Assembly: GCA_017520425.1 (NCBI GenBank)
Contig: JAFXFO010000017.1
Location: forward strand, 81,157-145,156
DNA length: 64,000 bases
Direction: 5' to 3'
From: Lachnospiraceae bacterium
Lineage (GTDB): Bacteria > Bacillota > Clostridia > Lachnospirales > Lachnospiraceae
In this document: positions 25,013 through 33,063 of the stretch, piece by piece
Position numbering within the stretch: position 1 is the first letter of the stretch
Layout of the letters: the number at the start of each line of letters is the position of its first letter
Translations under genes and position numbers: made by a program
Notes under the pieces: generated by a model
Seen by the model: only the letters and a program-made list of their open reading frames with translations
Database searches by the model: none
Told to the model about the DNA's origin: nothing

Positions 25013-25888
25013 ATGAACCAAGCGGTAGAGCAGAAATTATATAAAATCAGTGAAGTGGCAAAGATTACAGGGGCATCGCGTAAGGCCCTGCAGGAGTATG
25101 ATAAGATGGATATGATACATCCTACCACAAAAACGGAGGGGGGATATTGGCTGTATAATGATGATGCGTTAATGGCAGTCAGCGTCATACAGATGTTTTC
25201 CATGGTTGGATATTCTCGTAAGGAAATTAAGGAATTTCTTCCTACCGTAACCGGCTTTGACCATTTGGAGGAGCGAAAGGAGAAGCTGGAAGAGGCAATC
25301 AAACGCTTAGAAGAAAAGAGGGATAAGATAGAGGGCTTAATCATGATGGCAAATACCATGAAAAACCTAACTTTCCTTCCCAAAGAAGAACTGAAAATGA
25401 TGTATGATTATAAAGAGGATCGTCGTTTGGGAAAAGAATCCGATAAGGAAAGAATGGAAAAGATTATGGATAACTATACCAAAATGGACGAAGATTTACA
25501 GGAGAAAATAAATGAGGTGATGCCGTTAATGACTCCTTTTGTGGGAAAGTTGATGTTACTGGCCTGTTATCAGGAGGAAACACCTGATTCTAGTGTGATA
25601 CAGGAAAAGGTGGAGGAGGCATTTGTAGAGTGGAAGAAGGGATATACACCATTCATGCGGGCGTTTGGAGAGTTTTCTGAGACGGAAAGCATAGAGGATA
25701 AGCCGATTTTCGAGCAATTGCAAGCGTTTCGGGGATATAGTGAAGTGACTTTGGGTGGGCAGGAGCCTTGCCCGCTGGGAGATACTATGGAGACGCAGAT
25801 CAATCAGAGATACGGTGAAGGTACCGGAGACCGCATCCGTGCAATGCTGGATGCATTTGTGGCGTTAAAAAGCGAGTCCGCGCAATAA
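25013..25888 (+). CDS. MerR-family regulator with TipAS-like ligand domain
   Basis: A 291-residue regulator. The winged-helix DNA-binding part (residues 8-75) reads YKISEVAKITGASRKALQEYDKMDMI, then GGYWLYNDDALMAVSVIQMFS. A long dimerisation coiled coil follows (HLEERKEKLEEAIKRLEEKRDKIEGL, about 85-110). The C-terminal 170 residues resemble the TipAS antibiotic-recognition fold, with MPFVGKL-like helices and EAFVEWKKG. MerR proteins with this domain usually respond to bulky compounds. It is preceded by its own MerR-type promoter and followed, 24 bases on, by a transglutaminase-like gene, so the three genes 25013-27572 probably form the regulated unit. Confidence 0.88.
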   Translation: MNQAVEQKLYKISEVAKITGASRKALQEYDKMDMIHPTTKTEGGYWLYNDDALMAVSVIQMFSMVGYSRKEIKEFLPTVTGFDHLEERKEKLEEAIKRLEEKRDKIEGLIMMANTMKNLTFLPKEELKMMYDYKEDRRLGKESDKERMEKIMDNYTKMDEDLQEKINEVMPLMTPFVGKLMLLACYQEETPDSSVIQEKVEEAFVEWKKGYTPFMRAFGEFSETESIEDKPIFEQLQAFRGYSEVTLGGQEPCPLGDTMETQINQRYGEGTGDRIRAMLDAFVALKSESAQ

Positions 25889-25912
25889 AATATACAATGA
25901 GGAGAAAAAATC

Positions 25913-26911
25913 ATGAATATGCGATTCATAAACAGATTAAATAAAGTGTGCATAGGTGTAATAGTAGCAGCGGTAGCAACGCTTTTGATAAGCAACTCGT
26001 GGGGAGGCCCATCAGATACACTACGCAGAATAGTTGGAATATTTGATTTGATAGCGATGGTCGGTCTGGTTTTCTGTACGGTACGTCTTTATCAATGCGG
26101 TATGATGGGCAAAGGAATGTCGCCCGGCAATCTTCCCCTCCCGGAGAAGTCCCGTTTAGACATTTTGAAGGAGCATGGAGAGTACGACCGAAGCCGTCAG
26201 GAAAAGCCCTACACCTATGAGTTTCGTATGGGCGGTAAGGTGCCGGCTATCCTGGAAAAGTATGATTACAGTAAGTACTTAGAAGGTGTGGAGCCGGGAA
26301 CGGATGAGGTGGCCTTTCGGATGCTGGACTTCGTGTGCGACCATTTTCACCATGGGTCAAATGCATGGGCTGCCAATGGTAAACTAACCAAACAGATAAA
26401 GCAGTATGAAAAGACGGAGTATGTGACCAATTGCCGCGGCCTGTCTAAATTATTGACTTCCCTATTATTATTGAATGGTATCAAGGCTCGATTTGTGACA
26501 TGCCGTCCTTATGAGGAACCCTTTAATGACTGTCATGTGGTGGTAGATTGTGTGCTACCTTCCGGAAAACGGATTATGCTGGATCCTACTTACCGGTTAT
26601 ACCTGATGGATAAACAGGGTGAGTATCTGTCCATAGAAGGACTGCGTAAGGCGTTACTTACTGATGAGGAGATTACGTATAATCCCAATGCAGGATACAA
26701 CGGTGGAACTTTCGGTCCGAAGGATTTGGCGGATTACAGGGATTATATGGCTAAGAATCTGATTCGTATTTCTTCAGGAGTGTTGTTTGCAGACGGTAAG
26801 GAAGAGCGGGATGTGCGCCAGGTCATATTGGTACCCAAAGAGTATCCTATTGAAAAATTCAAATATACGGGTAATTTTGTATTTAATGATGAAGCATTTT
26901 GGAGAATTTAA
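25913..26911 (+). CDS. membrane-anchored transglutaminase-like protein
   Basis: A 332-residue protein with two N-terminal hydrophobic helices (residues about 13-30 and 40-60). A soluble transglutaminase-like cysteine-protease-fold domain follows. The triad is visible: Cys174 in TNCRGLSKLL, His208 in NDCHVVVD and Asp224 in MLDPTYRLY. These proteins may be peptidases or amide-forming enzymes, or may act on peptides made elsewhere; the reaction is not determined. GAGGAG precedes the start. It follows the MerR gene closely and precedes a zincin-like membrane protein, so both products may process a common target. Confidence 0.8.
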   Translation: MNMRFINRLNKVCIGVIVAAVATLLISNSWGGPSDTLRRIVGIFDLIAMVGLVFCTVRLYQCGMMGKGMSPGNLPLPEKSRLDILKEHGEYDRSRQEKPYTYEFRMGGKVPAILEKYDYSKYLEGVEPGTDEVAFRMLDFVCDHFHHGSNAWAANGKLTKQIKQYEKTEYVTNCRGLSKLLTSLLLLNGIKARFVTCRPYEEPFNDCHVVVDCVLPSGKRIMLDPTYRLYLMDKQGEYLSIEGLRKALLTDEEITYNPNAGYNGGTFGPKDLADYRDYMAKNLIRISSGVLFADGKEERDVRQVILVPKEYPIEKFKYTGNFVFNDEAFWRI

Positions 26912-26984
26912 AATATGGAAAACCGAATTTGCATCATTTTTTACAAGGCACACAAAATCTACAAATATTTATTGAGAGTTAATA

Positions 26985-27572
26985 ATGAAAAATAAGAGAA
27001 GAATTGACAAACTTCATACAATTATATATGCAATACTCATTATGGTTTTGGTTTTTGTTTTTATCAAAACAGATTTGTTAGACATCATTGGTTCCAACAC
27101 GGACATTCATCTCGGGAAATTCGAGTTTTCCGTTAAATTGAAAATTATTTTGTTCATTATCGCTTTTTATGTAAACGCTTTTTTACATGAAGGAATTCAT
27201 GTGTTGACGGGGAAAATATTCTTGCCGGATGCAAAGTATTCCATAACGATCATGGGACCAAAGGCGCATGCTACAAGGCATGGTGGAGATCCGACAAGAA
27301 TTCAGGACCAAATCATAACAATCATGCCCTTTTTAATCTTAAGCGTGATGATGTTCTCCCTGGGACTGGCAGTGAAAGATTTTACCGATTTGCCAATGTA
27401 TTTTGTGATTTTTAATACTGCCGGAAGTATTTCGGACATTGAATCTTTTTTATTTATGTTTTGTTTCCCCCAAAACCGGAAGCTGAGCGAGATTCGTAAA
27501 ATGGATACAATGGAAAAAAGTACTCCGTATCATCGTTTTTGGAAGAGATGGCGCGAATTCTTTTATGCATAA
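26985..27572 (+). CDS. DUF3267-like membrane zincin
   Basis: A 195-residue protein with four predicted membrane segments. The second ends in a zinc-protease-like motif, HEGIH (His68, Glu69, His72). A late N-x-x-GS-x-x-D motif (FNTAGSISDIES) is the spacing expected of site-2-protease-like or DUF3267 proteins, where the Asp is the third metal ligand. A membrane metallopeptidase role is inferred. The ribosome site is weak (GAGAG). It lies 73 bases after the transglutaminase-like gene in the same direction and is the last gene before a convergent operon. Confidence 0.75.
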   Translation: MKNKRRIDKLHTIIYAILIMVLVFVFIKTDLLDIIGSNTDIHLGKFEFSVKLKIILFIIAFYVNAFLHEGIHVLTGKIFLPDAKYSITIMGPKAHATRHGGDPTRIQDQIITIMPFLILSVMMFSLGLAVKDFTDLPMYFVIFNTAGSISDIESFLFMFCFPQNRKLSEIRKMDTMEKSTPYHRFWKRWREFFYA

Positions 27573-27602
27573 AGTATACGTTGTTCAACATTTTTTGTAG
27601 TT

Positions 27603-29006
27603 TTATTTGCCAAGCTTCTCAGCGACGGTTTTCATCTGTTCGGTGGTTAACTGCCAATCCTGTTTGAAATCAATTTCTACGATGCAATCATCATAGCAGA
27701 GCAGGAAACGCATTTGCATTTCGTCAGCCAGCATTAGCTGATAAGCTTCATTGGCACCCCAAGGAGCAGTATCTATAGAGATATGCTTTTCCCATCCGCT
27801 AACTTCCGGGACGGGACGACCGTAGTTGTGCGCAAAGTCATTAAGTAATGCTTTCTTGCACAGATTATAGAGAAAAGGAGCTTTTATTCTGGTAATGGAA
27901 TAATCCAGCCTTGGCTGGGTAAGAGCATCCCACCTTGGACGCTGCGTGGCAGCATCTTCTTCTAAAAATATAGATTTATTTTGTGTATGCATTTCATAGG
28001 AATATTCGTCATATTCCGTTTCTATCAAATCTTCAATGGTTAGCGGCAGTGTGTCACCATAGACCTCAAAGGTTTGTCCTTTGAATTCGTAGGTATCCAC
28101 GGGCACTTTCGCCGATGGGGAAGAAAGGACCGTAGCGATTACGAAAAAGATTAATGTAATCGAGAATACAAAAGGAACAACAAGCGATAAAACAAACGTG
28201 ATATTTCGATTTATTTTTGCCGATAATTTCATTCGCTTCATCCACTTGGATATTCCTAAAATTACTGCCGAAAGACCCAGGACAACAGCAATTGCCAATA
28301 CTGCAATTAACGACGTCCTGCTGTCGGCAAAGGATAACAAAAGGAAGACAAACATCAATATGAGGAAAACAAGGATAACACATTTCGAACGAGGATGTCC
28401 CTTGGTAGCAACAAAGCTACCGTCCCGTTTCGCTGCAAGATTCGCACGCCTGTACCAACTAAAATAGCTTATGATACCGGCAAAAGGTATGGTTAACATC
28501 AGAATCCAGCATATTCCCGTGAATAGATTGTTATTGCTGGCAAGGACGCTGATAGGGTCCAAAGAGAAACGCCAGAAGAAAAGTAGTGCCTGCAAGATTC
28601 CGCAACCGACGAAAAGATAATAGCTGGGTAACAGAGATTTCTTAACCGAGGTATGGATGGCTTCTACTTCTAAAAGGGCATCCGTTTCAATGGGAGTGGG
28701 TTGTTCATCCTCATTATAGAAAATCTGCATTTGGGCATTGGAAGCGGCCAGATGCCAGCCGGTGTGTTCACAAAAATCCTGAAAGGTCAGCTGGGCTTCG
28801 GATGGCTCCGGATCAAAGGCAGATGCCTTGGCAAAGTATACAACGGAAAAATGAATTTTCTTCGGTTCGATACGTTTGAATTGCCAACCCAAAGCAGTTA
28901 TTCTATCCAGCATCCAACCGTTTTCGGCCTGTTTTTCCAAATAGTTCTCTATTCCTGTGCGGTCATAAAAGGAAAAAAGTACAAAGCATCTTTTAAAATC
29001 TTTCAT
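27603..29006 (-). CDS. DUF2812 membrane protein
   Basis: A 467-residue membrane protein. The N-terminal 110 residues match DUF2812 (FKRCFVLFSFYDRTGIENYLEKQAENGW, then WQFKRIEPKKIHFSV). About five to six membrane helices follow (residues about 125-310). The C-terminal 150 residues are an extracytoplasmic-looking domain (YEFKGQTFEVYGDTLPL). DUF2812 genes are regularly paired with PadR regulators, as here, and are suspected to act in envelope or antimicrobial stress, but no function is established. The start ATG overlaps the PadR stop (ATGA), so the pair is translationally coupled. Confidence 0.85.
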   Translation of the reverse strand: MKDFKRCFVLFSFYDRTGIENYLEKQAENGWMLDRITALGWQFKRIEPKKIHFSVVYFAKASAFDPEPSEAQLTFQDFCEHTGWHLAASNAQMQIFYNEDEQPTPIETDALLEVEAIHTSVKKSLLPSYYLFVGCGILQALLFFWRFSLDPISVLASNNNLFTGICWILMLTIPFAGIISYFSWYRRANLAAKRDGSFVATKGHPRSKCVILVFLILMFVFLLLSFADSRTSLIAVLAIAVVLGLSAVILGISKWMKRMKLSAKINRNITFVLSLVVPFVFSITLIFFVIATVLSSPSAKVPVDTYEFKGQTFEVYGDTLPLTIEDLIETEYDEYSYEMHTQNKSIFLEEDAATQRPRWDALTQPRLDYSITRIKAPFLYNLCKKALLNDFAHNYGRPVPEVSGWEKHISIDTAPWGANEAYQLMLADEMQMRFLLCYDDCIVEIDFKQDWQLTTEQMKTVAEKLGK

Positions 29007-29335
29007 GAGTGTTCCTCCCTGTCGAAAATCCTATGATAATCTGCCAATTGTGCGTTTAATCTTTCACACTCTTTGGCAAGCATCTCGCTACCTTTCTCTG
29101 TAAGGATGTAGCTTCGCCGCCTGCCCTCTATTTTGGTTTCCCGTATCATTTCTGCATCCAAAAACTGTTCCAGCAGAGTATAAAGAGTACCGGAGCCCAC
29201 GTTTACCCGTTGGTTTGTCATAGCCGGAACACGGTCCAGTATATCCATGCCGTAGCATTCTTCTTTCAGACAAAGTAATGTATAAAACATTTGCTCGGTT
29301 AATGTGTGAAATTTTACTCGTGGCAAATGAGTCAC
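29003..29335 (-). CDS. PadR-family transcriptional regulator
   Basis: A 110-residue PadR repressor with GTG start and an AAGGAAG site. The winged helix shows LTEQMFYTLLCLKEECYGMDILDRV, then VNVGSGTLYTLLEQFLDAEMI and EGRRRSYILTEKG, which is the classic PadR signature. A C-terminal helix (LNAQLADYHRIF) is for dimerisation. Two copies of the palindrome CTCGATA.TCGAG in its promoter are probable operators, so autoregulation with the downstream DUF2812 gene is expected. The inducer is unknown. Confidence 0.92.
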   Translation of the reverse strand: MTHLPRVKFHTLTEQMFYTLLCLKEECYGMDILDRVPAMTNQRVNVGSGTLYTLLEQFLDAEMIRETKIEGRRRSYILTEKGSEMLAKECERLNAQLADYHRIFDREEHS

Positions 29336-29343
29336 CTTCCTTT

Positions 29344-29397
29344 CTCGATATTCGAGTATTATAGTTGTATTATATTCTCGATAATCGAGAAAGTCAA
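29344..29397 (-). promoter_or_regulatory. PadR promoter with two palindromic operators
   Basis: On the minus strand TTGACT (29392-29397) and TATAAT (29369-29374) are 17 bases apart. The palindrome CTCGATAATCGAG (29377-29389) fills the spacer. A second, CTCGATATTCGAG (29344-29356), lies downstream over the early transcript. The two sites are 33 bases apart, about three helical turns. Confidence 0.85.
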
Positions 29398-29399
29398 GA

Positions 29400-29437
29400 A
29401 TAATTTTGGAGCTGCCACAGATTTATGTGGTAGCTCC
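29400..29437 (-). terminator. terminator of mtnN
   Basis: GGAGCTGCCACA (29408-29419) pairs with TGTGGTAGCTCC (29426-29437), one wobble. Read on the minus strand it is followed by AAAATTATT, so the T-tract is poor. It lies between mtnN and the PadR promoter. Confidence 0.55.
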
Positions 29438-29454
29438 ATGTTTGTATCCGCTTT

Positions 29455-30162
29455 TTATAATTTCTGCACAAACTCTTTGGTCAGCATTGCGCAATGCTTC
29501 GCAGCTTCCCTTTCAAAAGTAGGATAGTCCATCTCTGCGCTGTCATCGGCCTTGTCGGAGATGGCACGGATGATGACGAAGGGGATCTTATTTAAGTAGC
29601 AGGTGTGAGCGATGGAAGCGCCTTCCATTTCCGCACAGTCACCTTGGAAATTGGCAATCAGGGCATCCTTCACTTCCTTGCTGGAGATGAACTGGTCGCC
29701 GCTGACTACACGGCCCACGATGGCCTGACAGTCAGGAATCACTTCGGTGCAGGTCTCTTTCGCTAAAGCAACCATATATTCGTCTGCGGTGAATTCCCGG
29801 GTGCCCAGCTGAGGCACTTCGCCCAATGGATAACCGAAGACACGCACGTCCACATCATGGTGAATCACATCCTTGGAAATCAGGATGTCACCGATATCCA
29901 GCTTGGCATTTAAAGAGCCTGCTACGCCGGTATTAATGACATGGGTTACCCCATATAAATCTGCCAGAATCTGGGTACAGATGGCAGCGTTTACCTTGCC
30001 GATACCGCAGCGGACGATGACTACATCAGCCTCTCCCAGCTTGCCTTCAAAGAAATCCATATTTGCTCTTGTGGTGGTATTTTCCACGGTCATTTGTGCC
30101 TTTAAGCTTTCCACTTCCAGCTCCATGGCACCGATAATTCCGATTTTGCTCATAGTATTCAT
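29455..30162 (-). CDS. mtnN: 5'-methylthioadenosine/S-adenosylhomocysteine nucleosidase
   Basis: A 235-residue enzyme that cleaves adenine from methylthioadenosine and S-adenosylhomocysteine, the step before LuxS in the activated methyl cycle. IGIIGAMELEVESL opens the PNP-type fold with the catalytic Glu near residue 15. NTGVAGSLNAKLDIGDI, MEGASIAHTCY and the late RAISDKADDSA (catalytic Asp) are all present. The exact start is uncertain (30162 or the ATG at 30153). A hairpin lies between the only good ribosome site and the start. luxS is encoded 2.1 kb away on the same strand, so the two steps are neighbours but not in one operon. Confidence 0.95.
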   Translation of the reverse strand: MNTMSKIGIIGAMELEVESLKAQMTVENTTTRANMDFFEGKLGEADVVIVRCGIGKVNAAICTQILADLYGVTHVINTGVAGSLNAKLDIGDILISKDVIHHDVDVRVFGYPLGEVPQLGTREFTADEYMVALAKETCTEVIPDCQAIVGRVVSGDQFISSKEVKDALIANFQGDCAEMEGASIAHTCYLNKIPFVIIRAISDKADDSAEMDYPTFEREAAKHCAMLTKEFVQKL

Positions 30163-30165
30163 TTA

Positions 30166-30193
30166 TGGTGCCGGTCAGGCACCAAACTCCTTT
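30166..30193 (-). promoter_or_regulatory. hairpin between ribosome site and start of mtnN
   Basis: On the minus strand AAAGGAG (30187-30193) is followed by a 7-bp hairpin, TGGTGCC-TGACC-GGCACCA (30166-30184), and then AAATG. The spacing from GGAG to ATG is 24 bases unfolded but about 7 if the hairpin is looped out. It could be a small palindromic repeat that inserted here, or a translational control element. Confidence 0.55.
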
Positions 30194-30335
30194 ACAGCTG
30201 ATAATGAATTTATTATAGTATTATAGGTAAAGTTTTTCAATGGAAAAAATTTTTAAAAGTTTTTGTAATTTTCTGTAACAAAACGAAACATTACGACATT
30301 AACCATATAGAAGCGGCAAGAAAGGAGGCGGTTAA

Positions 30336-30815
30336 ATGAAGGACATGGAACAAATATATCAGGAATATGCCCAAACTGTTTACAAATACCTGTTTAGTAA
30401 AACCCATGACCCGGACCTGGCGGAAGAGCTCACCCAGGAAACCTTTTATCAGGCATTAAAGGGCATTGACCGCTTTGATGAAAGCTGTAAGGTATCCACT
30501 TGGCTTTGTGCCATAGCCAAGAATCAGTTGCTTGCTTACCGGCGTAAGCACCCCAAGCAGGAAAACATTGAGGATACGGATACTGCCACAGATTCTGTGG
30601 AGCAGGACGTGCTTTCAGGACTTGCCCGGGTGGAGCTGATGAAACAGCTGCACTCCTGCCCGGAGCCCTTCCGTGAGGTCATGTATCTTAGGATTTTCGG
30701 TAATCTATCCTTTAAGGAAATCGGCGAAATCATGGGGAAGACGGAGAACTGGGCCAGAGTAACCTTTTATCGGGGCAAAGAAAATTTGAAGAAAGGATTG
30801 GTGGAATATGAGTAA
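30336..30815 (+). CDS. ECF sigma factor
   Basis: A 159-residue extracytoplasmic-function sigma factor. Region 2 holds YLFSKTHDPDLAEELTQETFYQAL and the promoter-melting WLCAIAKNQLLAYRR. Region 4 holds REVMYLRIFGNLSFKEIGEIMGKTENWARVTFYRGKENL. It starts behind a perfect AAAGGAGG and overlaps the anti-sigma gene by 8 bases, so the two are coupled. The stretch TGTAAC (about 30273) plus CGAC about 14 bases on resembles an ECF promoter with a short spacer and could mean autoregulation, but this is weak. The regulon cannot be read from the window. Confidence 0.92.
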   Translation: MKDMEQIYQEYAQTVYKYLFSKTHDPDLAEELTQETFYQALKGIDRFDESCKVSTWLCAIAKNQLLAYRRKHPKQENIEDTDTATDSVEQDVLSGLARVELMKQLHSCPEPFREVMYLRIFGNLSFKEIGEIMGKTENWARVTFYRGKENLKKGLVEYE

Positions 30816-32175
30816 ATTACCATGTGAAGTAGTGAAGGATTTGTTTCCTTCTTATATCGATGAATTAACCGGTGAAGTCACCAACAACTTAATAGAGGAA
30901 CACACGAACGAGTGCGAGGAATGCAGACAGGCACTGGAGAGTATGAGAAGTCCGGAGGGAGAGCCGGAGAAGCAGTCTCAGAAGAAGGAGATTGATTATC
31001 TAAAGAAAACCAGGAAGAAATATCGTAGGAATATCTTTATCACTATAGTGTTGGTTTTGGCACTGGTATTAGGTGGCCTTGGAGTGAAGCAATACTTTAT
31101 TGGAACCACTTTGCAGAACGAGTATCTAAGCTGTCAGATACAGGTAAAGGACAAAGAGATAACGGCATATTGTGTGGCGGCAGATAACAAGAAATTGATT
31201 TCAGACATTGAATTTAAGGAAAAGGATGGGGTAATAACCATAGCCTGCAAGAGCGTGGACAATAATCCTTTCTTTGACAGTGTTTCCAAAGAAACTTATG
31301 TGGCTGAGAATGAAATTAAGGAAGTCAGAATGGGGGACTGCATTCTTTGGGCTGACGGAGAATATATTTCCACTTTGGCTTCTGAATTATTTAAAACCAG
31401 ACATGCCAATGTAAGAGATACCAAAGCAAATCTGGACACCACCACGGCATTGCGCTTGAGTAGCGTATTCCCCGGCTATAAGTGCACAGTACAGAAAAGT
31501 GAAGAACCCTATGGTTTGCATTTTCAGAATGGGGAACAACCGGGCAACATAAAGTCATTAGAGAAAGACGCTTTGGAACCTTGTGCTTATATATTATTGG
31601 CGTTGATAGAGGATTTGGGAGAGGTAACCTATGAATTCACCCATAGGGGAGAGCCTGTGACATTGACTTATACTTCAGAAATGGCGACAAAGAATGTAGG
31701 TAAGGATATCAAGCTTGTAGGAGAAAATATAGCGGAGTTAGAAAAGCTGGTAAGATATGCTCCAACTGTTGCAAACTATTTCTATTGGGAAAGCATTACT
31801 GAAGGGGATGCTGAAATTGAATATGAGACGCCGGAATTCATAGATATAGATATCGTCAATAATACTGGTGAGGAACTTTGGGCCATTGGAATGACATATT
31901 ATTCTGATAGGGGCGAGGAACTTTTTTCAGGAGAGTCATACTTTTATCCGGATGTTTTTGATGAGTTTGATATTCCCTTTATGATGCATGTGCAGGATCC
32001 ATATATCAGTTTATATAAAGGTGAGTCCTTTGATTTGAAACTGACAATAAATGATTCGGACAATGTGACCTATAGCACCGGGGAAAGATTAACCTTCCCT
32101 ATGGATTTTGATACAAAGTATGAGCTTGAATTATCAGGTAATGCAGCGGAAGGATATCATGTAACATTGAAATAA
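30808..32175 (+). CDS. membrane anti-sigma factor with zinc-finger domain
   Basis: A 455-residue single-pass membrane protein. The N-terminal cytoplasmic zf-HC2 anti-sigma domain has Cys6 and the zinc motif His32-x3-Cys36-x2-Cys39. A charged linker (KKTRKKYRRN) precedes one membrane helix (residues about 76-95). The remaining 355 residues lie outside the cell. They include a mostly beta sensory region without a family I recognise (EYLSCQIQVKDKEITAYC to ELSGNAAEGYHVTLK). It should hold the upstream ECF factor inactive until an envelope signal acts. Much longer than the usual anti-sigma of about 200 residues, it may act as the receptor itself. Confidence 0.88.
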   Translation: MSKLPCEVVKDLFPSYIDELTGEVTNNLIEEHTNECEECRQALESMRSPEGEPEKQSQKKEIDYLKKTRKKYRRNIFITIVLVLALVLGGLGVKQYFIGTTLQNEYLSCQIQVKDKEITAYCVAADNKKLISDIEFKEKDGVITIACKSVDNNPFFDSVSKETYVAENEIKEVRMGDCILWADGEYISTLASELFKTRHANVRDTKANLDTTTALRLSSVFPGYKCTVQKSEEPYGLHFQNGEQPGNIKSLEKDALEPCAYILLALIEDLGEVTYEFTHRGEPVTLTYTSEMATKNVGKDIKLVGENIAELEKLVRYAPTVANYFYWESITEGDAEIEYETPEFIDIDIVNNTGEELWAIGMTYYSDRGEELFSGESYFYPDVFDEFDIPFMMHVQDPYISLYKGESFDLKLTINDSDNVTYSTGERLTFPMDFDTKYELELSGNAAEGYHVTLK

Positions 32176-32211
32176 GAGGGGTCGGAGAAAGATTAAATAG
32201 ATGAAAAATGT

Positions 32212-32249
32212 AACCGCCATTCGCTTTCCAAAGCGAGTGGCGGTTTTGA
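32212..32249 (+). terminator. terminator after anti-sigma gene
   Basis: AACCGCCATTCGCTTT (32212-32227) pairs with AAAGCGAGTGGCGGTT (32230-32245), one mismatch, and is followed by TT. It lies between convergent genes and may also end luxS transcripts. Confidence 0.85.
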
Positions 32250-32254
32250 GTGTT

Positions 32255-32734
32255 TTATTCCGGATAAACCAGTCTGTCCTCTTTGATATCATAAAGTACA
32301 TTGTTGAGATACTTCTTAGCCAGCCAGTTGGCCATGGGCAGGTTCATATCTAAATAATTGCCACAATCCTTGGCAGATGCGCCGGGTACTTCATCCTTAA
32401 AATCACGGATGAATTCAAACATTTCCACCATCAGGGGTACGATATCGGCAGAGCTCAAATCTCCTGCCAGCAGCAGATAAAAGCCGGTACGGCAACCCAT
32501 GGGACCGAAGTATACGGTTTTCTCCTTGTACTGAGGGTGATTGCGCAGATAAGTAGCCGCCAGATGCTCGATGGTGTGCATCTCTGCGGTGTTCATCACC
32601 GGCTCCTCATTGGGACTGGTCATACGCAAATCAAAGGTGGTGATGGTTTCTGCACCGATCTGGTCCTTGCGGGATACATATACTCCCGGCTGTAACTTAA
32701 TATGGTCAATTGTGAAGCTTGCGATTTTTTCCAT
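32255..32734 (-). CDS. luxS: S-ribosylhomocysteine lyase (AI-2 synthase)
   Basis: A 159-residue LuxS enzyme that splits S-ribosylhomocysteine into homocysteine and DPD, the AI-2 signal precursor. Metal ligands His53 and His57 with Glu56 are in AEMHTIEHLAAT, and the active-site Cys lies in AKDCGNYLDM, the third metal-ligand region. GPMGCRTGFYLL is the family signature with the substrate-binding Cys. The start at 32734 has AAGAAAGGA upstream. The same frame stays open for another 75 codons upstream, through the family A palindrome, but that part has no LuxS similarity and is not included. The upstream palindrome A2 probably forms part of its leader. Confidence 0.95.
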   Translation of the reverse strand: MEKIASFTIDHIKLQPGVYVSRKDQIGAETITTFDLRMTSPNEEPVMNTAEMHTIEHLAATYLRNHPQYKEKTVYFGPMGCRTGFYLLLAGDLSSADIVPLMVEMFEFIRDFKDEVPGASAKDCGNYLDMNLPMANWLAKKYLNNVLYDIKEDRLVYPE

Positions 32735-32769
32735 GGTATTGGGTCCTTTCTTGGGGGATTTATGAATGA

Positions 32770-33043
32770 TTACGAAAGTGGGAGAGCAGGGGTCGGATAA
32801 TGTTCCAACGCAAGGCTCTTGCAAAACGTCAGCCCTTAGCGAGGTATTAGGCGAAACTTGTTTCGCCACGAGCTTAGTGCTGCTACGTTTTGGATGAAGC
32901 GAAGAAGAGAACGTCCGGCGACGTTCTCTAAAAGAATTGCTTCGCAATTCTTTTGGCACACACTACTATGCTCGCACAACCTTAATAACACAAGAAGGGT
33001 CTAAGTGGAATATTATCCGACCCCTGCTCTCCCACTTTCGTAA
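32770..33043 (+). repeat. family A long quasi-palindrome, copy A2
   Basis: Outer arms are 32 bases and perfect: 32770-32801 with 33012-33043, beginning TTACGAAAGTGGGAGAGC. They extend about seven more pairs with one mismatch. The family A core follows: GCAAAACGTCAGC (32821-32833), CTTAGCGAGGT, hairpin GGCGAAAC-TT-GTTTCGCC (32850-32867) and CACGAGCTTAGTGCTGCTACGT. Relative to A1 this hairpin has A-T changed to G-C and G-C changed to A-T, so pairing is preserved. Two more perfect hairpins follow, AGAGAACGTC-CGGC-GACGTTCTCT and AAAAGAATTGC-TTC-GCAATTCTTTT (32906-32955). It lies between luxS and the LRR gene. Confidence 0.9.
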
Positions 33044-33063
33044 CCAAGTACAGTATACCACAT

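Noticed and set aside
32735-32959. 75-codon N-terminal extension of luxS
   Set aside because: It reads through the palindrome A2, has no LuxS similarity, and a good ribosome site precedes the ATG at 32734.
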